Shown here: positions 26,189 to 34,867 of the stretch, piece after piece
How the letters are laid out: each line of letters opens with the position of its first letter
How positions within the stretch are numbered: position 1 is the stretch's first letter
Source of the DNA: Gammaproteobacteria bacterium
Lineage (GTDB): Bacteria; Pseudomonadota; Gammaproteobacteria; Steroidobacterales; GCA-2729495
Length of the DNA stretch: 64,000 bases
Direction of reading: 5' to 3'
NCBI GenBank assembly: GCA_028285245.1
Contig: JANQPY010000054.1
Location: forward strand, 96,715 to 160,714
Notes under the pieces: generated by a model
Seen by the model: the letters and a program-made list of their open reading frames with translations, nothing else
Databases searched by the model: none
What the model was told of the DNA's origin: nothing
Made by a program: the position numbers and the translations under genes

Positions 26189-28300
26189 ATGAGCACGGCA
26201 CTAGTTAATTCGAATCAGGCCAATCCGCTGCAGCAACTTAAGGCTGGCGTTATCAATGGCGCCGGCCTGCCGCTGCTGCTGCTGGCCATGCTGGCCATGA
26301 TCGTTCTGCCGCTGCCGGCGATCATGCTGGATGGCTTGTTCACCTTTAACATTTGCCTCTCGCTGATTGTCATCCTGGCCGTCGTTTATGTGCTCCGGCC
26401 ATTGGACATCGCAGCATTCCCTACCGTGCTGCTGCTGGCCACCCTGCTGCGGCTGGCTCTGAACGTGGCCTCGACCAGGGTCGTGCTGCTCGAGGGTCAT
26501 ACCGGCACGGATGCAGCGGGGAAGGTAATCGAAGCGTTTGGTGAGTTTGTCGTAGGTGGCAACTACGCCGTCGGCATGGTCATCTTTTCGATTCTCGTCA
26601 TCATCAACTTTGTCGTCGTGACTAAGGGCGCCGGACGCGTATCTGAGGTCAGCGCCCGCTTCACCCTCGACGCGTTACCCGGCAAGCAAATGGCTATTGA
26701 CGCCGATCTGAACGCTGGCGTGATCACCCAGGAAGAAGCCGCGGTCCGGCGCAACGAGATTCGCACGGAAGCGGACTTCTACGGTTCAATGGATGGTGCC
26801 AGTAAGTTCGTGCGCGGCGACGCCATCGCCGGCCTGCTGATTCTGTTCATCAACTTACTCGGCGGCATGCTCATCGGCATGATGCAGCACGATATGGAAA
26901 TCGCTGCGGCGGCCGAAACCTACGCGCTACTCACCATCGGCGACGGACTGGTCGCGCAGATTCCTTCATTGCTGCTGGCCACCTCGGTCGCCATCGTTGT
27001 CACCCGCATGTCCCGCGCGGAGGACATGGGCAGCCAGATGGTCAGTCAGCTGCTCGGCGATCCCCGCGTCTTGTGGGTGGCCACCGGACTGCTGGCGATT
27101 CTTGGGCTAGTACCCGGTATGCCCAATCTGGCCTTCTTACTGATGGCTGGCCTGTGCGGCGGTGGCGCGTGGATGACCCACCGGCGCGGCCTGCAACCGG
27201 AAGAAGCAGACACCGGTGAGCCGGCGCCCGACAACGAGGCGGATGCACTGGATAGCGAGCTGACCCGCGAACTTAGCTGGGATGACGTCGGTGAGGCGGA
27301 TCCCGTCGCCCTGGATGTTGGTTATCGGCTGATTCCACTGGTTGACCGCAAGCAGGGCGGCGAACTCATGCGGCGCATTAAGGGCGTGCGCAAGCGGCTC
27401 TCCGAGGAGCTCGGCTTTCTTGTATCGCCAGTACGCATCCGCGACGACCTTGACCTGCCCGCGACGAGCTACCGCATTAGTCTGCTCGGCTCGCCAGTCG
27501 CAACCGGAGAGGTGCACCTCGACAAAGAACTTGCCATCAACCCGGGGCACATTGAAGAGCCGATTCAGGGTATTCCGGGCAAGGACCCGGCCTTCGGGCT
27601 GGAAGCCGCCTGGATAGACCCGGCCAAGCGTGACGAAGCGCAGGCACGCGGCTACACGGTCGTCGATGTCTCTACTGTGGTTGCAACCCACCTGAGTAAA
27701 GTGGTGCAGGATCATGCGCATGAACTGCTGGGTCATCAGGAAGCGCAGGAGCTTCTGGACCGACTGGCCCGCACCGCACCCAAACTCGTCGAAGAGCTGG
27801 TGCCCAAGACGCTACCGCTGTCTGCGGTTGTACGTGTACTCCAGGAGCTGCTCTCCGATCACATACCGGTTACCAACATGCGCACCATATGCCAGGTCCT
27901 GGCTGAACACGGGCGCAACACGCAGGAGCCCGAAGCATTGGTTAGCCAGGTGCGGATCGCCCTTGGCCGATCGATCGTGCAGAAAGTCAGCGGTGAGACC
28001 GATGAACTACCGGTCATCACTCTGGACCCGGATCTGGAGCAACTGCTGCAGCAGGCGGTAAGCGGCGACGGCGGTGGACTGGAACCAGGCCTCGCCGAGC
28101 GCGTGCAGAACGAACTATCCGCAACCAGTCAGCGTCAGGAAGTAGCGGGTGAACCCGCTGTGCTGCTGGTATCGCCGGGACTGCGGCCGTGGCTGACCCG
28201 TTTCTTGCGGTTCGCCATCCCAAATCTACGCGTGCTGGCCTACAACGAAGTGCCGGACAACAAGCGTATACGGCTCGTTGCAGCCGTTGGCGCCAACTGA
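26189..28300 (+). CDS. flhA: Flagellar export protein FlhA
   Basis: FlhA is the proton-driven export gate and chaperone docking platform (703 residues). The N-terminal half has about eight membrane helices with the FHIPEP-type cytoplasmic loop (VSEVSARFTLDALPGKQMAI). The C-terminal cytoplasmic domain (about 360-703) includes HLSKVVQDHAHELLGHQEAQ. An AAGGAAGC site precedes the ATG. It follows flhB after 36 bases and starts the flhA-flhF-flhG-fliA run typical for polar flagella. Confidence 0.97.
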   Translation: MSTALVNSNQANPLQQLKAGVINGAGLPLLLLAMLAMIVLPLPAIMLDGLFTFNICLSLIVILAVVYVLRPLDIAAFPTVLLLATLLRLALNVASTRVVLLEGHTGTDAAGKVIEAFGEFVVGGNYAVGMVIFSILVIINFVVVTKGAGRVSEVSARFTLDALPGKQMAIDADLNAGVITQEEAAVRRNEIRTEADFYGSMDGASKFVRGDAIAGLLILFINLLGGMLIGMMQHDMEIAAAAETYALLTIGDGLVAQIPSLLLATSVAIVVTRMSRAEDMGSQMVSQLLGDPRVLWVATGLLAILGLVPGMPNLAFLLMAGLCGGGAWMTHRRGLQPEEADTGEPAPDNEADALDSELTRELSWDDVGEADPVALDVGYRLIPLVDRKQGGELMRRIKGVRKRLSEELGFLVSPVRIRDDLDLPATSYRISLLGSPVATGEVHLDKELAINPGHIEEPIQGIPGKDPAFGLEAAWIDPAKRDEAQARGYTVVDVSTVVATHLSKVVQDHAHELLGHQEAQELLDRLARTAPKLVEELVPKTLPLSAVVRVLQELLSDHIPVTNMRTICQVLAEHGRNTQEPEALVSQVRIALGRSIVQKVSGETDELPVITLDPDLEQLLQQAVSGDGGGLEPGLAERVQNELSATSQRQEVAGEPAVLLVSPGLRPWLTRFLRFAIPNLRVLAYNEVPDNKRIRLVAAVGAN

Positions 28301-28353
28301 GTTCAGAGCAGATGAAATTGACCCTAATGAAATCAAGTTAGAGGCAGAGACCG

Positions 28354-29544
28354 ATGCAGATTAGACGCTTTACCGGACCGGACACACGCGATGCCATGCG
28401 CCAGATACGCGACGCGCTTGGCCCTGACGCCGTGATCCTGGATACGCACCGCAGCCCGGACGGAATTGAAATCTCCGCAGCCATGGACTTCGACCCCGCC
28501 GCCTATGACGCAGCGCGGTCGCGCGGGCGGCGAATTGATTTGACCGATAGCGACGAATTGCCCGCGTCGGCAGAGACTGCGGCGCAGTCCGCCGGCGTTG
28601 CGGATGCAGCAGTAGACAGCGTCCGGCAGGAAATGCGCGGTATACGCACGCTGCTTGAGGCACAGCTATCGCGCTTGACCTGGGACAACGCGGCACGCCG
28701 GAATCCTGAGACTGCCGGCGTAATGCGTAACCTGGCACAGCTTGGCATGACGCCGGACATCATTGAGCAACTCACTACCGAAACCCGACTCGAGCCCGGC
28801 AGTAATCCCTGGACCGCGGTGCTTTGCGAACTCGTGGAGAAACTCCCGGTTTGCGCCCAGGACCCGCTGGCCGACGGCGGCGTTTTCGCAGTGGTCGGAC
28901 CCACCGGCGTAGGCAAAACCACCAGCATTGCCAAACTTGCTGCACGCTACTTGCGCACTGGCAAACCTGAGGACGTCGCGCTGATCACCACCGATACCTA
29001 CCGCATCGGCGCGAAGGAACAGTTGGAGACGTTCGCACGCCTGCTCGAGGTTCCGGTGTTTCAGGCCAACGATGCGAAGAGCCTGAGCGGCGTGCTGGCC
29101 GGGCTCACGGACAAAGAACTCGTGCTGATTGACACCGCCGGCCTGGGTCAGCGCGACCTGCGCCTGGCCCGCCAGTTGCGCGCGCTCAAAGCGACGGAGC
29201 AACCCATCGAGGTATTGCTGGCGTTGCCCGCCAATGCCCAGACCGACTCCATCCGGGAAATTGTGGACGTGTACCAGACCGCGGCCCCGCTAGCCTGCAT
29301 TCTGACAAAGATTGACGAGGCGGCCTCGCTGGGTGGCGCCTATTCGGCACTAATGCGCAGCTCACTGCCTTTGGCTTATGTCACGAACGGCCAGCGTGTA
29401 CCGGAGGATCTGCATTTTGCGGGAGCGCGACAGGCTTGGCTGATCAAAGCAGCGGTCGAACTGATCAGGCGTCGAGCAGAGCCCATCTCTGAGGACTACA
29501 TGGCCGAAAATTTTGCGGAGGTAGCAACGCATGCGTGCGCGTGA
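28354..29544 (+). CDS. flhF: SRP-like GTPase FlhF
   Basis: FlhF marks the cell pole where a flagellum will be built. The 396-residue protein has the basic N-terminus (MQIRRFTGPDTRDAMRQI), a middle N domain and the GTPase G domain from about 180. It carries the P-loop GPTGVGKTTSIAKLAARY, the DTYRIGAKEQLETFARLL segment and the TKID specificity motif. The gene overlaps flhG by 14 bases. Presence of FlhF and FlhG implies a polar, number-controlled flagellum. Confidence 0.96.
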   Translation: MQIRRFTGPDTRDAMRQIRDALGPDAVILDTHRSPDGIEISAAMDFDPAAYDAARSRGRRIDLTDSDELPASAETAAQSAGVADAAVDSVRQEMRGIRTLLEAQLSRLTWDNAARRNPETAGVMRNLAQLGMTPDIIEQLTTETRLEPGSNPWTAVLCELVEKLPVCAQDPLADGGVFAVVGPTGVGKTTSIAKLAARYLRTGKPEDVALITTDTYRIGAKEQLETFARLLEVPVFQANDAKSLSGVLAGLTDKELVLIDTAGLGQRDLRLARQLRALKATEQPIEVLLALPANAQTDSIREIVDVYQTAAPLACILTKIDEAASLGGAYSALMRSSLPLAYVTNGQRVPEDLHFAGARQAWLIKAAVELIRRRAEPISEDYMAENFAEVATHACA

Positions 29545-30421
29545 CCAACAAAACGGTGACCAGGCTGATGGCCTGCGCGGCCGGACAGCCCAGCGGCCAG
29601 TCAAAGTCATTTCCGTCACCGGCGGCAAAGGCGGTGTAGGCAAGACCAACATATCGGCAAACCTGTCGGTTGCGCTATCCATGCTCGGGCGGCGGGTCAT
29701 GCTGCTGGATGCCGACCTGGGACTCGCCAATGTTGACGTCATGTTTGGCCTTCAGCCGCACTACAACCTGGCTGATGTCGTCAAAGGTGAACGCAGCCTG
29801 CAGGAAGTGATCGTAAACGGGCCTGCCGGTGTCATGGTGGTGCCCGGGGCATCGGGCCTTAGCGAGATGGCCAATCTCACTCCGGCACACCACGCCGGCA
29901 TTGTGAATGCGTTCAGCGAACTGGCCGTTGATCTTGACACGCTGATCGTCGATACCGCTGCCGGTATCTCTGATGGCGTATTGCGATTCACGGAAGCTGC
30001 TCACGAGGTGCTGGTCGTTGTTTGCGATGAACCGACGTCCATTACCGATGCCTACGCCATCATCAAAGTGTTGAGCAGCGAACGTGGTGTGTCGCGTTTT
30101 CGGGTTGTGACCAACATGACGCGCCAGGGCGGCGATGGGAGCGGCCTGTTCGAGAAACTCTATCGGGTAACCGACCGGTTTCTTGACGTGACATTAGATC
30201 ACGCGGGCAGCATTCCGTTTGATGATCGGGTCTGGCGGGCTGTGCAGCTGCAAACGCCTTTTGTGACGGCCTTTCCGACCAGTCTTGCTGCCGGCGCTCT
30301 AAAGAAACTGGCGCATCGAGCTGACAAGTGGGAACTGCCCGAGTCCGCCCGCGGCAACATCGAATTCTTCATGGAAAGGCTTCTCCAGGGGAACCAGACC
30401 AGGGAGCCCGAGGTGGCATGA
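29531..30421 (+). CDS. flhG: MinD-like ATPase FlhG/FleN
   Basis: FlhG (FleN) limits flagellar number and, in Pseudomonas, restrains FleQ. The 296 residues include the deviant Walker A SVTGGKGGVGKTNISANLSV, the switch II region with LIVDTAAGISDGVLRF and the C-terminal amphipathic helix region. The N-terminus is extended by about 23 polar residues (RARDQQNGDQADGLRG), which may carry the FlhF-activating segment. It overlaps fliA by four bases. Confidence 0.95.
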   Translation: MRARDQQNGDQADGLRGRTAQRPVKVISVTGGKGGVGKTNISANLSVALSMLGRRVMLLDADLGLANVDVMFGLQPHYNLADVVKGERSLQEVIVNGPAGVMVVPGASGLSEMANLTPAHHAGIVNAFSELAVDLDTLIVDTAAGISDGVLRFTEAAHEVLVVVCDEPTSITDAYAIIKVLSSERGVSRFRVVTNMTRQGGDGSGLFEKLYRVTDRFLDVTLDHAGSIPFDDRVWRAVQLQTPFVTAFPTSLAAGALKKLAHRADKWELPESARGNIEFFMERLLQGNQTREPEVA

Positions 30422-31161
30422 GCGCGGCGTGCGAATACGCACTCACGGGAGGCCTCACGCCGGAGGCTCTGGTCGAGGAACATGCGCCGCTGGTTAAACG
30501 CATCGCGGCACATCTCCTTGGGCGCCTGCCGGACGGCATTGAGCTGGACGATTTGATCCAGGTTGGATTGATGGCACTGCTGGAGGCGGCGCGTCAGTAC
30601 ACCCCGACCAAGGGCGCCAGTTTCCCGACGTACGCGAGCATCCGCATCCGCGGCGCCATGCTGGACGAGGTACGCAGCAATGACTGGGCACCCCGCTCGG
30701 TCTATCGCAAGCAACGCGAGCTCGGCGCCGCCGTCCAGGCGGTCGAGAATCGAACCGGCAGGCCGGCCGAGCCCCAGGAGATCGCGACGGAGCTGGGCGT
30801 GGAACTCGACGAGTACTTTCGCATGCTCAACACCGCGACCACCGCCAGAATGTTTAGCCTCGACCAGGCCGATCCGGACAGCGAAGCGCTGCTGGACCGG
30901 CAGGTTGATCGCAATGCCAACCCGGTTGCTGATATTGAAGCGGAGGAGTTTCAACGGGAAATGGCCGCCGCGATTGAGCGTCTGCCTGGCCGGGAAGCGC
31001 TGGTCATGTCGCTCTACTACGACGACGAGCTAAACCTGAAAGAGATCGGCGCCGTGCTCGAGGTAAGTGAATCCCGCGTTTGCCAGATACACGGCCAGGC
31101 ACTGGCAAGACTGCGGGCCCGGCTGCAGGAGTGGTCTGACCTCCGGCGGGGCCGCGAGTAG
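30418..31161 (+). CDS. fliA: Flagellar sigma-28 factor FliA
   Basis: FliA directs RNA polymerase to late flagellar promoters; three candidate sites lie in this window. From the ATG at 30418 (ATGA overlap with flhG, GAGGTGG site) the protein has 247 residues. Region 2 has DGIELDDLIQVGLMALLEAA and FPTYASIRIRGAMLDEVRS. Region 4 has LPGREALVMSLYYDDELNLK and the helix-turn-helix EIGAVLEVSESRVCQIH. An in-frame upstream codon at 30328 would overlap flhG by 94 bases and is not credible. The anti-sigma factor flgM is not in the window. Confidence 0.96.
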   Translation: MSAACEYALTGGLTPEALVEEHAPLVKRIAAHLLGRLPDGIELDDLIQVGLMALLEAARQYTPTKGASFPTYASIRIRGAMLDEVRSNDWAPRSVYRKQRELGAAVQAVENRTGRPAEPQEIATELGVELDEYFRMLNTATTARMFSLDQADPDSEALLDRQVDRNANPVADIEAEEFQREMAAAIERLPGREALVMSLYYDDELNLKEIGAVLEVSESRVCQIHGQALARLRARLQEWSDLRRGRE

Positions 31162-31203
31162 CGCTGGCCTGGCCGTGTTGCCCGCTGACGAAGATCACTA
31201 TCA

Positions 31204-31944
31204 ATGGACGCCTTGACCGCAACAGGAGTCGCGCTGGCCATGATCGCACTGGTCGGCGGCAGCATCCTCAAAGGCGCCGGGGTCGCGTCGCTACTCAACG
31301 GCGCGGCATTCGTCATCGTGGTGGTCGGCACGCTGGCCGCAAGCCTGATTCAAACGCCAAAACCCACCTTCATGCGGGCCTGGAAGATCTTCCCGTGGAT
31401 ATTCAAGCCACCCATGGAAGACCCGGAGAACGTGGTCACCAAGATGGTGGAATGGAGCGAAATTGCCCGCAAGGAGGGACTGCTTGGACTGGAACCGGCT
31501 TCTGAGAGTGAGCCGGATCCGTTTACACAAAAGGCCCTGCAAATGCTGGTTGACGGAACCGAGCCGGACAAGATGCGTGAAGCACTGGAAGTTGAACTCG
31601 ACGCGCGCGAGCAAGCCTATTTGCAAAGCGCCAAGGTTTTCGAGGGGCTTGGCATCTACGCTCCGACGCTCGGAATTATCGGTGCGGTGCTCGGCCTGAT
31701 TGCGGTGATGAAGAATCTTGCTGACCCAAGCAAGCTCGGAACCGGCATCGCAGCCGCGTTCACGGCGACGATCTACGGCATTGGCCTGGCGAATCTCTTC
31801 TTCCTGCCCACCGCCAACAAGCTCAAAGACATCATCAAGGCCCGCTCCCAATCGCAGGAGATGATTCTTGAAGGCGTCATCGCGATCGCATCAGGGGAGA
31901 ACCCGAGAAACTTAGAGACTCGCCTGCGAGGCTTTATCGGCTAG
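31204..31944 (+). CDS. motA: Flagellar stator protein MotA (MotC type)
   Basis: MotA is the ring-forming stator subunit that drives FliG. The 246-residue length, four membrane helices and lack of the long enterobacterial loop match the Pseudomonas MotC/PomA group. FEGLGIYAPTLGIIGAVLGL and GTGIAAAFTATIYGIGLANL carry the conserved channel prolines and the last two helices. The charged cytoplasmic loop lies at about 60-160. It follows fliA by 42 bases with no che genes between them. Confidence 0.95.
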   Translation: MDALTATGVALAMIALVGGSILKGAGVASLLNGAAFVIVVVGTLAASLIQTPKPTFMRAWKIFPWIFKPPMEDPENVVTKMVEWSEIARKEGLLGLEPASESEPDPFTQKALQMLVDGTEPDKMREALEVELDAREQAYLQSAKVFEGLGIYAPTLGIIGAVLGLIAVMKNLADPSKLGTGIAAAFTATIYGIGLANLFFLPTANKLKDIIKARSQSQEMILEGVIAIASGENPRNLETRLRGFIG

Positions 31945-31959
31945 ACGGTCTGTTGAGCT

Positions 31960-32829
31960 ATGGCGCGAAAGCAACATCACGAAGAGCACGCGAATCATGA
32001 AGCCTGGGCTATTCCTTATGGCGATCTGGTGACGCTGCTGCTGGCTTTCTTCGTGGTTATGTATGCGGTGTCCTCGGTCAACGAGGGCAAGTACCGCGTA
32101 TTGTCAGAATCATTGCAGAGCGCCTTTAAAGGCCCGCCGCGTTCTTTGAGCCCTGTCCAGCTCGGTGAGCAAATTCGCTCTCTGAATAGCGGCTCGAACT
32201 CAGGCATGGATCCGCAGCAGTCGGTACCGCAAACCGCCAGTCCGACGTTCAAGACGGGGCAAGCCGGCGGGCTCTCGGCAGAACTTCAGGAAGTCAGCGA
32301 TGAGCTGGAGGCGGCGATGCGCGATCTGATCGACGCAGACACCGTCATCCTGAATCGCACCGGCCGCTGGATAGAGGTGGAAATCAAAAACGATATTCTG
32401 TTTCCTACCGGCAGCTCAGCGATCGATTCCGACGCCACGGAAATCATTCAGCGCTTCGCTGAAATCCTGGCGCCCCTGCCGAATCCGTTGCGGGTTGAGG
32501 GCCATACCGACAACCGGCCCATCTCGACCAAAGTGTTTCCGTCCAACTGGGAACTCTCAGCCGCCCGGGCTGCAACGCTGGTGCGAAGTTTTGAGGCGGC
32601 GGGCGTTGACCCTGCCCGCATGAGCGTCGCCGGTATGGGCGAGCATCAGCCTGTGGCTGACAACGAGACGGCTGCCGGAAGGCTGCGCAACCGGCGTGTC
32701 GCCCTGGTCATTCTGGAGGCACCAGCGCTAGCGGATACAGCAGTCCAAGCTGGTGGGTTGCCGGCACAGGTGCCCGATGCACCAGCTGCTGCTGCGGCGA
32801 CGCCCGAGGGCGCGGAGGTCAGCTTGTGA
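31960..32829 (+). CDS. motB: Flagellar stator protein MotB (MotD type)
   Basis: MotB anchors the stator to peptidoglycan and carries the ion path. It has 289 residues. The single membrane helix (about 22-41) begins with Asp22 in PYGDLVTLLLAFFVVMYAV, the essential channel aspartate. A plug/linker follows, then the OmpA-type peptidoglycan-binding domain (about 150-250, VEGHTDNRPI and NWELSAARA). The C-terminus is an Ala/Pro-rich tail. The N-terminal MARKQHHEEHANHEAW resembles Pseudomonas MotD. It overlaps the next small ORF by four bases. Confidence 0.95.
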   Translation: MARKQHHEEHANHEAWAIPYGDLVTLLLAFFVVMYAVSSVNEGKYRVLSESLQSAFKGPPRSLSPVQLGEQIRSLNSGSNSGMDPQQSVPQTASPTFKTGQAGGLSAELQEVSDELEAAMRDLIDADTVILNRTGRWIEVEIKNDILFPTGSSAIDSDATEIIQRFAEILAPLPNPLRVEGHTDNRPISTKVFPSNWELSAARAATLVRSFEAAGVDPARMSVAGMGEHQPVADNETAAGRLRNRRVALVILEAPALADTAVQAGGLPAQVPDAPAAAAATPEGAEVSL

Positions 32830-32999
32830 AACCCGTGGACACGATGAAACCGGTACTGCCGCCCCACCTGGTGAAGCGGCCCGAGACCAAACAGGAAAGA
32901 CGTGAAACAGTTCCGGGCGACCGGAAGCGACGACGGCCTAAACTGCCAACAGGACATAAGCCAGACGATTCCGACCACATTGTGGACGAGCTTGCCTGA
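32826..32999 (+). CDS. Small basic hypothetical protein after motB
   Basis: A GTG overlapping the motB stop (GTGA) opens a 57-codon frame. The product has a Lys/Pro-rich start (MKPVDTMKPVLPPHLVKRP), an Arg/Lys-rich middle (GDRKRRRPKLP) and an acidic end (PDDSDHIVDELA). An in-frame ATG lies at 32844. It has no membrane helix or recognised domain. The coupled start, coherent charge pattern and acidic VDELA-type tail favour a real gene. No function can be assigned. It is the last frame before the FliA-type promoter of the next gene. Confidence 0.55.
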   Translation: MKPVDTMKPVLPPHLVKRPETKQERRETVPGDRKRRRPKLPTGHKPDDSDHIVDELA

Positions 33000-33039
33000 G
33001 GACTGCGTGCGGCCTGGCAAGAACCCACGGACGGATCGC

Positions 33040-33066
33040 TCAAGCGGGCACAGGATCGGCCGATCT
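33040..33066 (+). promoter_or_regulatory. Candidate sigma-28 promoter of the HDOD-GGDEF gene
   Basis: TCAA at 33040-33043, exactly 15 bases, then GCCGATCT at 33059-33066. The -35 and the first six -10 bases are identical to the fliC promoter; the last two -10 bases differ from GCCGATAA. It lies about 82 bases before the chosen start of the downstream gene. Confidence 0.6.
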
Positions 33067-33148
33067 TATTGGCAATTGCCGGGTCGGGCCTGAGGCTGCG
33101 CTGGCTAACGGAAAGATGACGCCCCAAGGGGTGATGGAGAGACAGCAA

Positions 33149-34648
33149 ATGGTTCAGGTTCCTGACGACATCGCGAAGCGGCTCAAGACTTGCACCAGCT
33201 TCCCGTCCCCGCCTCCGGTGGCCATGAAAGTCATCGAGCTTGCGCAGAATCCCGAGATCGATCTGGCCACCGTCGCCGACACAATCAGCGCCGATCCCGC
33301 CATTGCCGCCAAGGTAATGCGGATAGCTAACTCCGCTCTTTACGCGCGCCGCCGTCAAAGCTCTAACCTTCGCCAGGCACTCATCGTATTGGGCCTGAAT
33401 GCAACGCTGACGCTGGCACTAAGCTTCACCTTGGTGGCAACGCTGCGCAAAGCACCGCCATCAGGCTTCGACTTCGACGCCTACTGGCGCCGGGCCATTC
33501 TCGCGGGTACCTGGGGCAAGCTACTGGCCAGTGAGTTTGGCCGCCGCGATGCCGAGGAAGTGTTTCTCGCCGCCCTGCTGCAGGACATTGGCATGCTGGC
33601 CATCGACAAGATCGCGCCAGAGGTTTACGAGGGCATCAGTCCGTTCCAGCTTGAACACGCGCGCGTGGCGCAGCATGAAAAGACGCACCTGGAAACCGAC
33701 CATCGCATGATCGGCGCGTGGCTGCTCAATGACTGGAACATGCCGGCACATCTGGTGCAGGCCGTGACGCACAGCCACGACGCCACTGCCGGTGGTGTCG
33801 ATGCGGAACACAAGGGCTTTATACGCGCAGTTTCCATGGCCGGAGAACTGAGCGATATCTGGCTGACCAATAAGAGCGAGATGGGTATTCGGCGAGCGGG
33901 TCTCGAGGTGCATCGTCATCTGGGCATTCTCCCGAACCGCCTCGCGGAGATGTTCGAGATCGTTGGCGATCAGGTACCCGAGGCCGAAGGCATCTTTGAA
34001 ATGGAACTGTTCGAAGGCGATCACCTGCAGGAGATCACCGACTCGGCGCGCGAAATCCTGATGATCCGCAACCTCCACACGCTCTCGGAGAATCAGGATC
34101 TGCGGGTCGAGAAAGAAGAGCTCGAGCAGGAGGTCAGCCGAGATGGATTGACCGGTGTTTACAACCGGCGCGCGTTTGACGATGCCGTTGGCCGCGAGTT
34201 CGAAACCGCCTTGCGCCATGAGTGGCCTCTCAGCGTCGTGTTTGTTGATCTCGACAAGTTCAAGGAAATCAACGATACGCATGGACACCAGGCCGGCGAC
34301 GCGATGCTGCGCGAAGTCTCTGATCTGCTTACAGCAAATGTGCGCGACAGCGATATCGTAGCCCGCTACGGCGGCGATGAGTTTGTGATGCTGCTGCCGG
34401 GTCTCGACGCTGAATCGGCAGCGCGCGTGGCCAGCCGACTGGTGGAAGAAGCACGCACCCGCGAAGTGGACGACGGCCATGGCGAGAAGATCGGCATCAC
34501 GCTCTCGCTGGGAATTGCCACGCTGGATAGCGAAAACACGTTTAGCGAGGCCAAGGATCTTGCTGCTGCTGCCGACGAAGCGCTGTATCACTCCAAACGC
34601 AACGGCCGCAATCAGCTCACGTGCTACACCGCCATTAAGGCGGCCTAG
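33149..34648 (+). CDS. HDOD-GGDEF diguanylate cyclase
   Basis: A 499-residue signalling protein. The N-terminal HDOD domain (about 10-215) resembles catalytically inactive HD phosphohydrolases (FPSPPPVAMKVIELAQNPEI, DPAIAAKVMRIANSALY). A short linker helix (about 280-330) leads into a GGDEF domain. The active-site loop YGGDEF is intact, and an RDSD I-site five residues before it suggests product inhibition by c-di-GMP. The ATG at 33149 has a GGAGAG site; ATGs at 33116 and 33134 are possible. The candidate FliA promoter upstream would make it a late flagellar gene, plausibly setting c-di-GMP once flagella are complete. Confidence 0.9.
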   Translation: MVQVPDDIAKRLKTCTSFPSPPPVAMKVIELAQNPEIDLATVADTISADPAIAAKVMRIANSALYARRRQSSNLRQALIVLGLNATLTLALSFTLVATLRKAPPSGFDFDAYWRRAILAGTWGKLLASEFGRRDAEEVFLAALLQDIGMLAIDKIAPEVYEGISPFQLEHARVAQHEKTHLETDHRMIGAWLLNDWNMPAHLVQAVTHSHDATAGGVDAEHKGFIRAVSMAGELSDIWLTNKSEMGIRRAGLEVHRHLGILPNRLAEMFEIVGDQVPEAEGIFEMELFEGDHLQEITDSAREILMIRNLHTLSENQDLRVEKEELEQEVSRDGLTGVYNRRAFDDAVGREFETALRHEWPLSVVFVDLDKFKEINDTHGHQAGDAMLREVSDLLTANVRDSDIVARYGGDEFVMLLPGLDAESAARVASRLVEEARTREVDDGHGEKIGITLSLGIATLDSENTFSEAKDLAAAADEALYHSKRNGRNQLTCYTAIKAA

Positions 34649-34867
34649 TTAGCTTAAGAGGGCGCGCCCCGCCAACAGCTTCCGGGGAAACGAGGTCAGA
34701 CCTCAATCCCAGCTGGAAAACCGCAAGCGCCACCGGAAGTTCCAGGACAGCCACATAACCGGTCGTCGGGAGGGTCTCAGGCCAGGGCGAGACGCGGCAT
34801 GGGACGGCGAAAAAGCGGAATGTATATGAGGAGTCTCGGCCCGACTGAGGCGATCTCAACGACCTGT

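Noticed and set aside
33521..34591. Long antisense open frame (356 codons) opposite the HDOD-GGDEF gene
   Set aside because: It is a shadow of a strongly supported gene, with no recognisable domain and no ribosome site.
34692..34704. GAGGT-CAG-ACCTC palindrome between the convergent HDOD-GGDEF and fleQ genes
   Set aside because: It is a short palindrome with no T-run and no adjacent promoter, in a convergent gap; not enough to call an operator or terminator.
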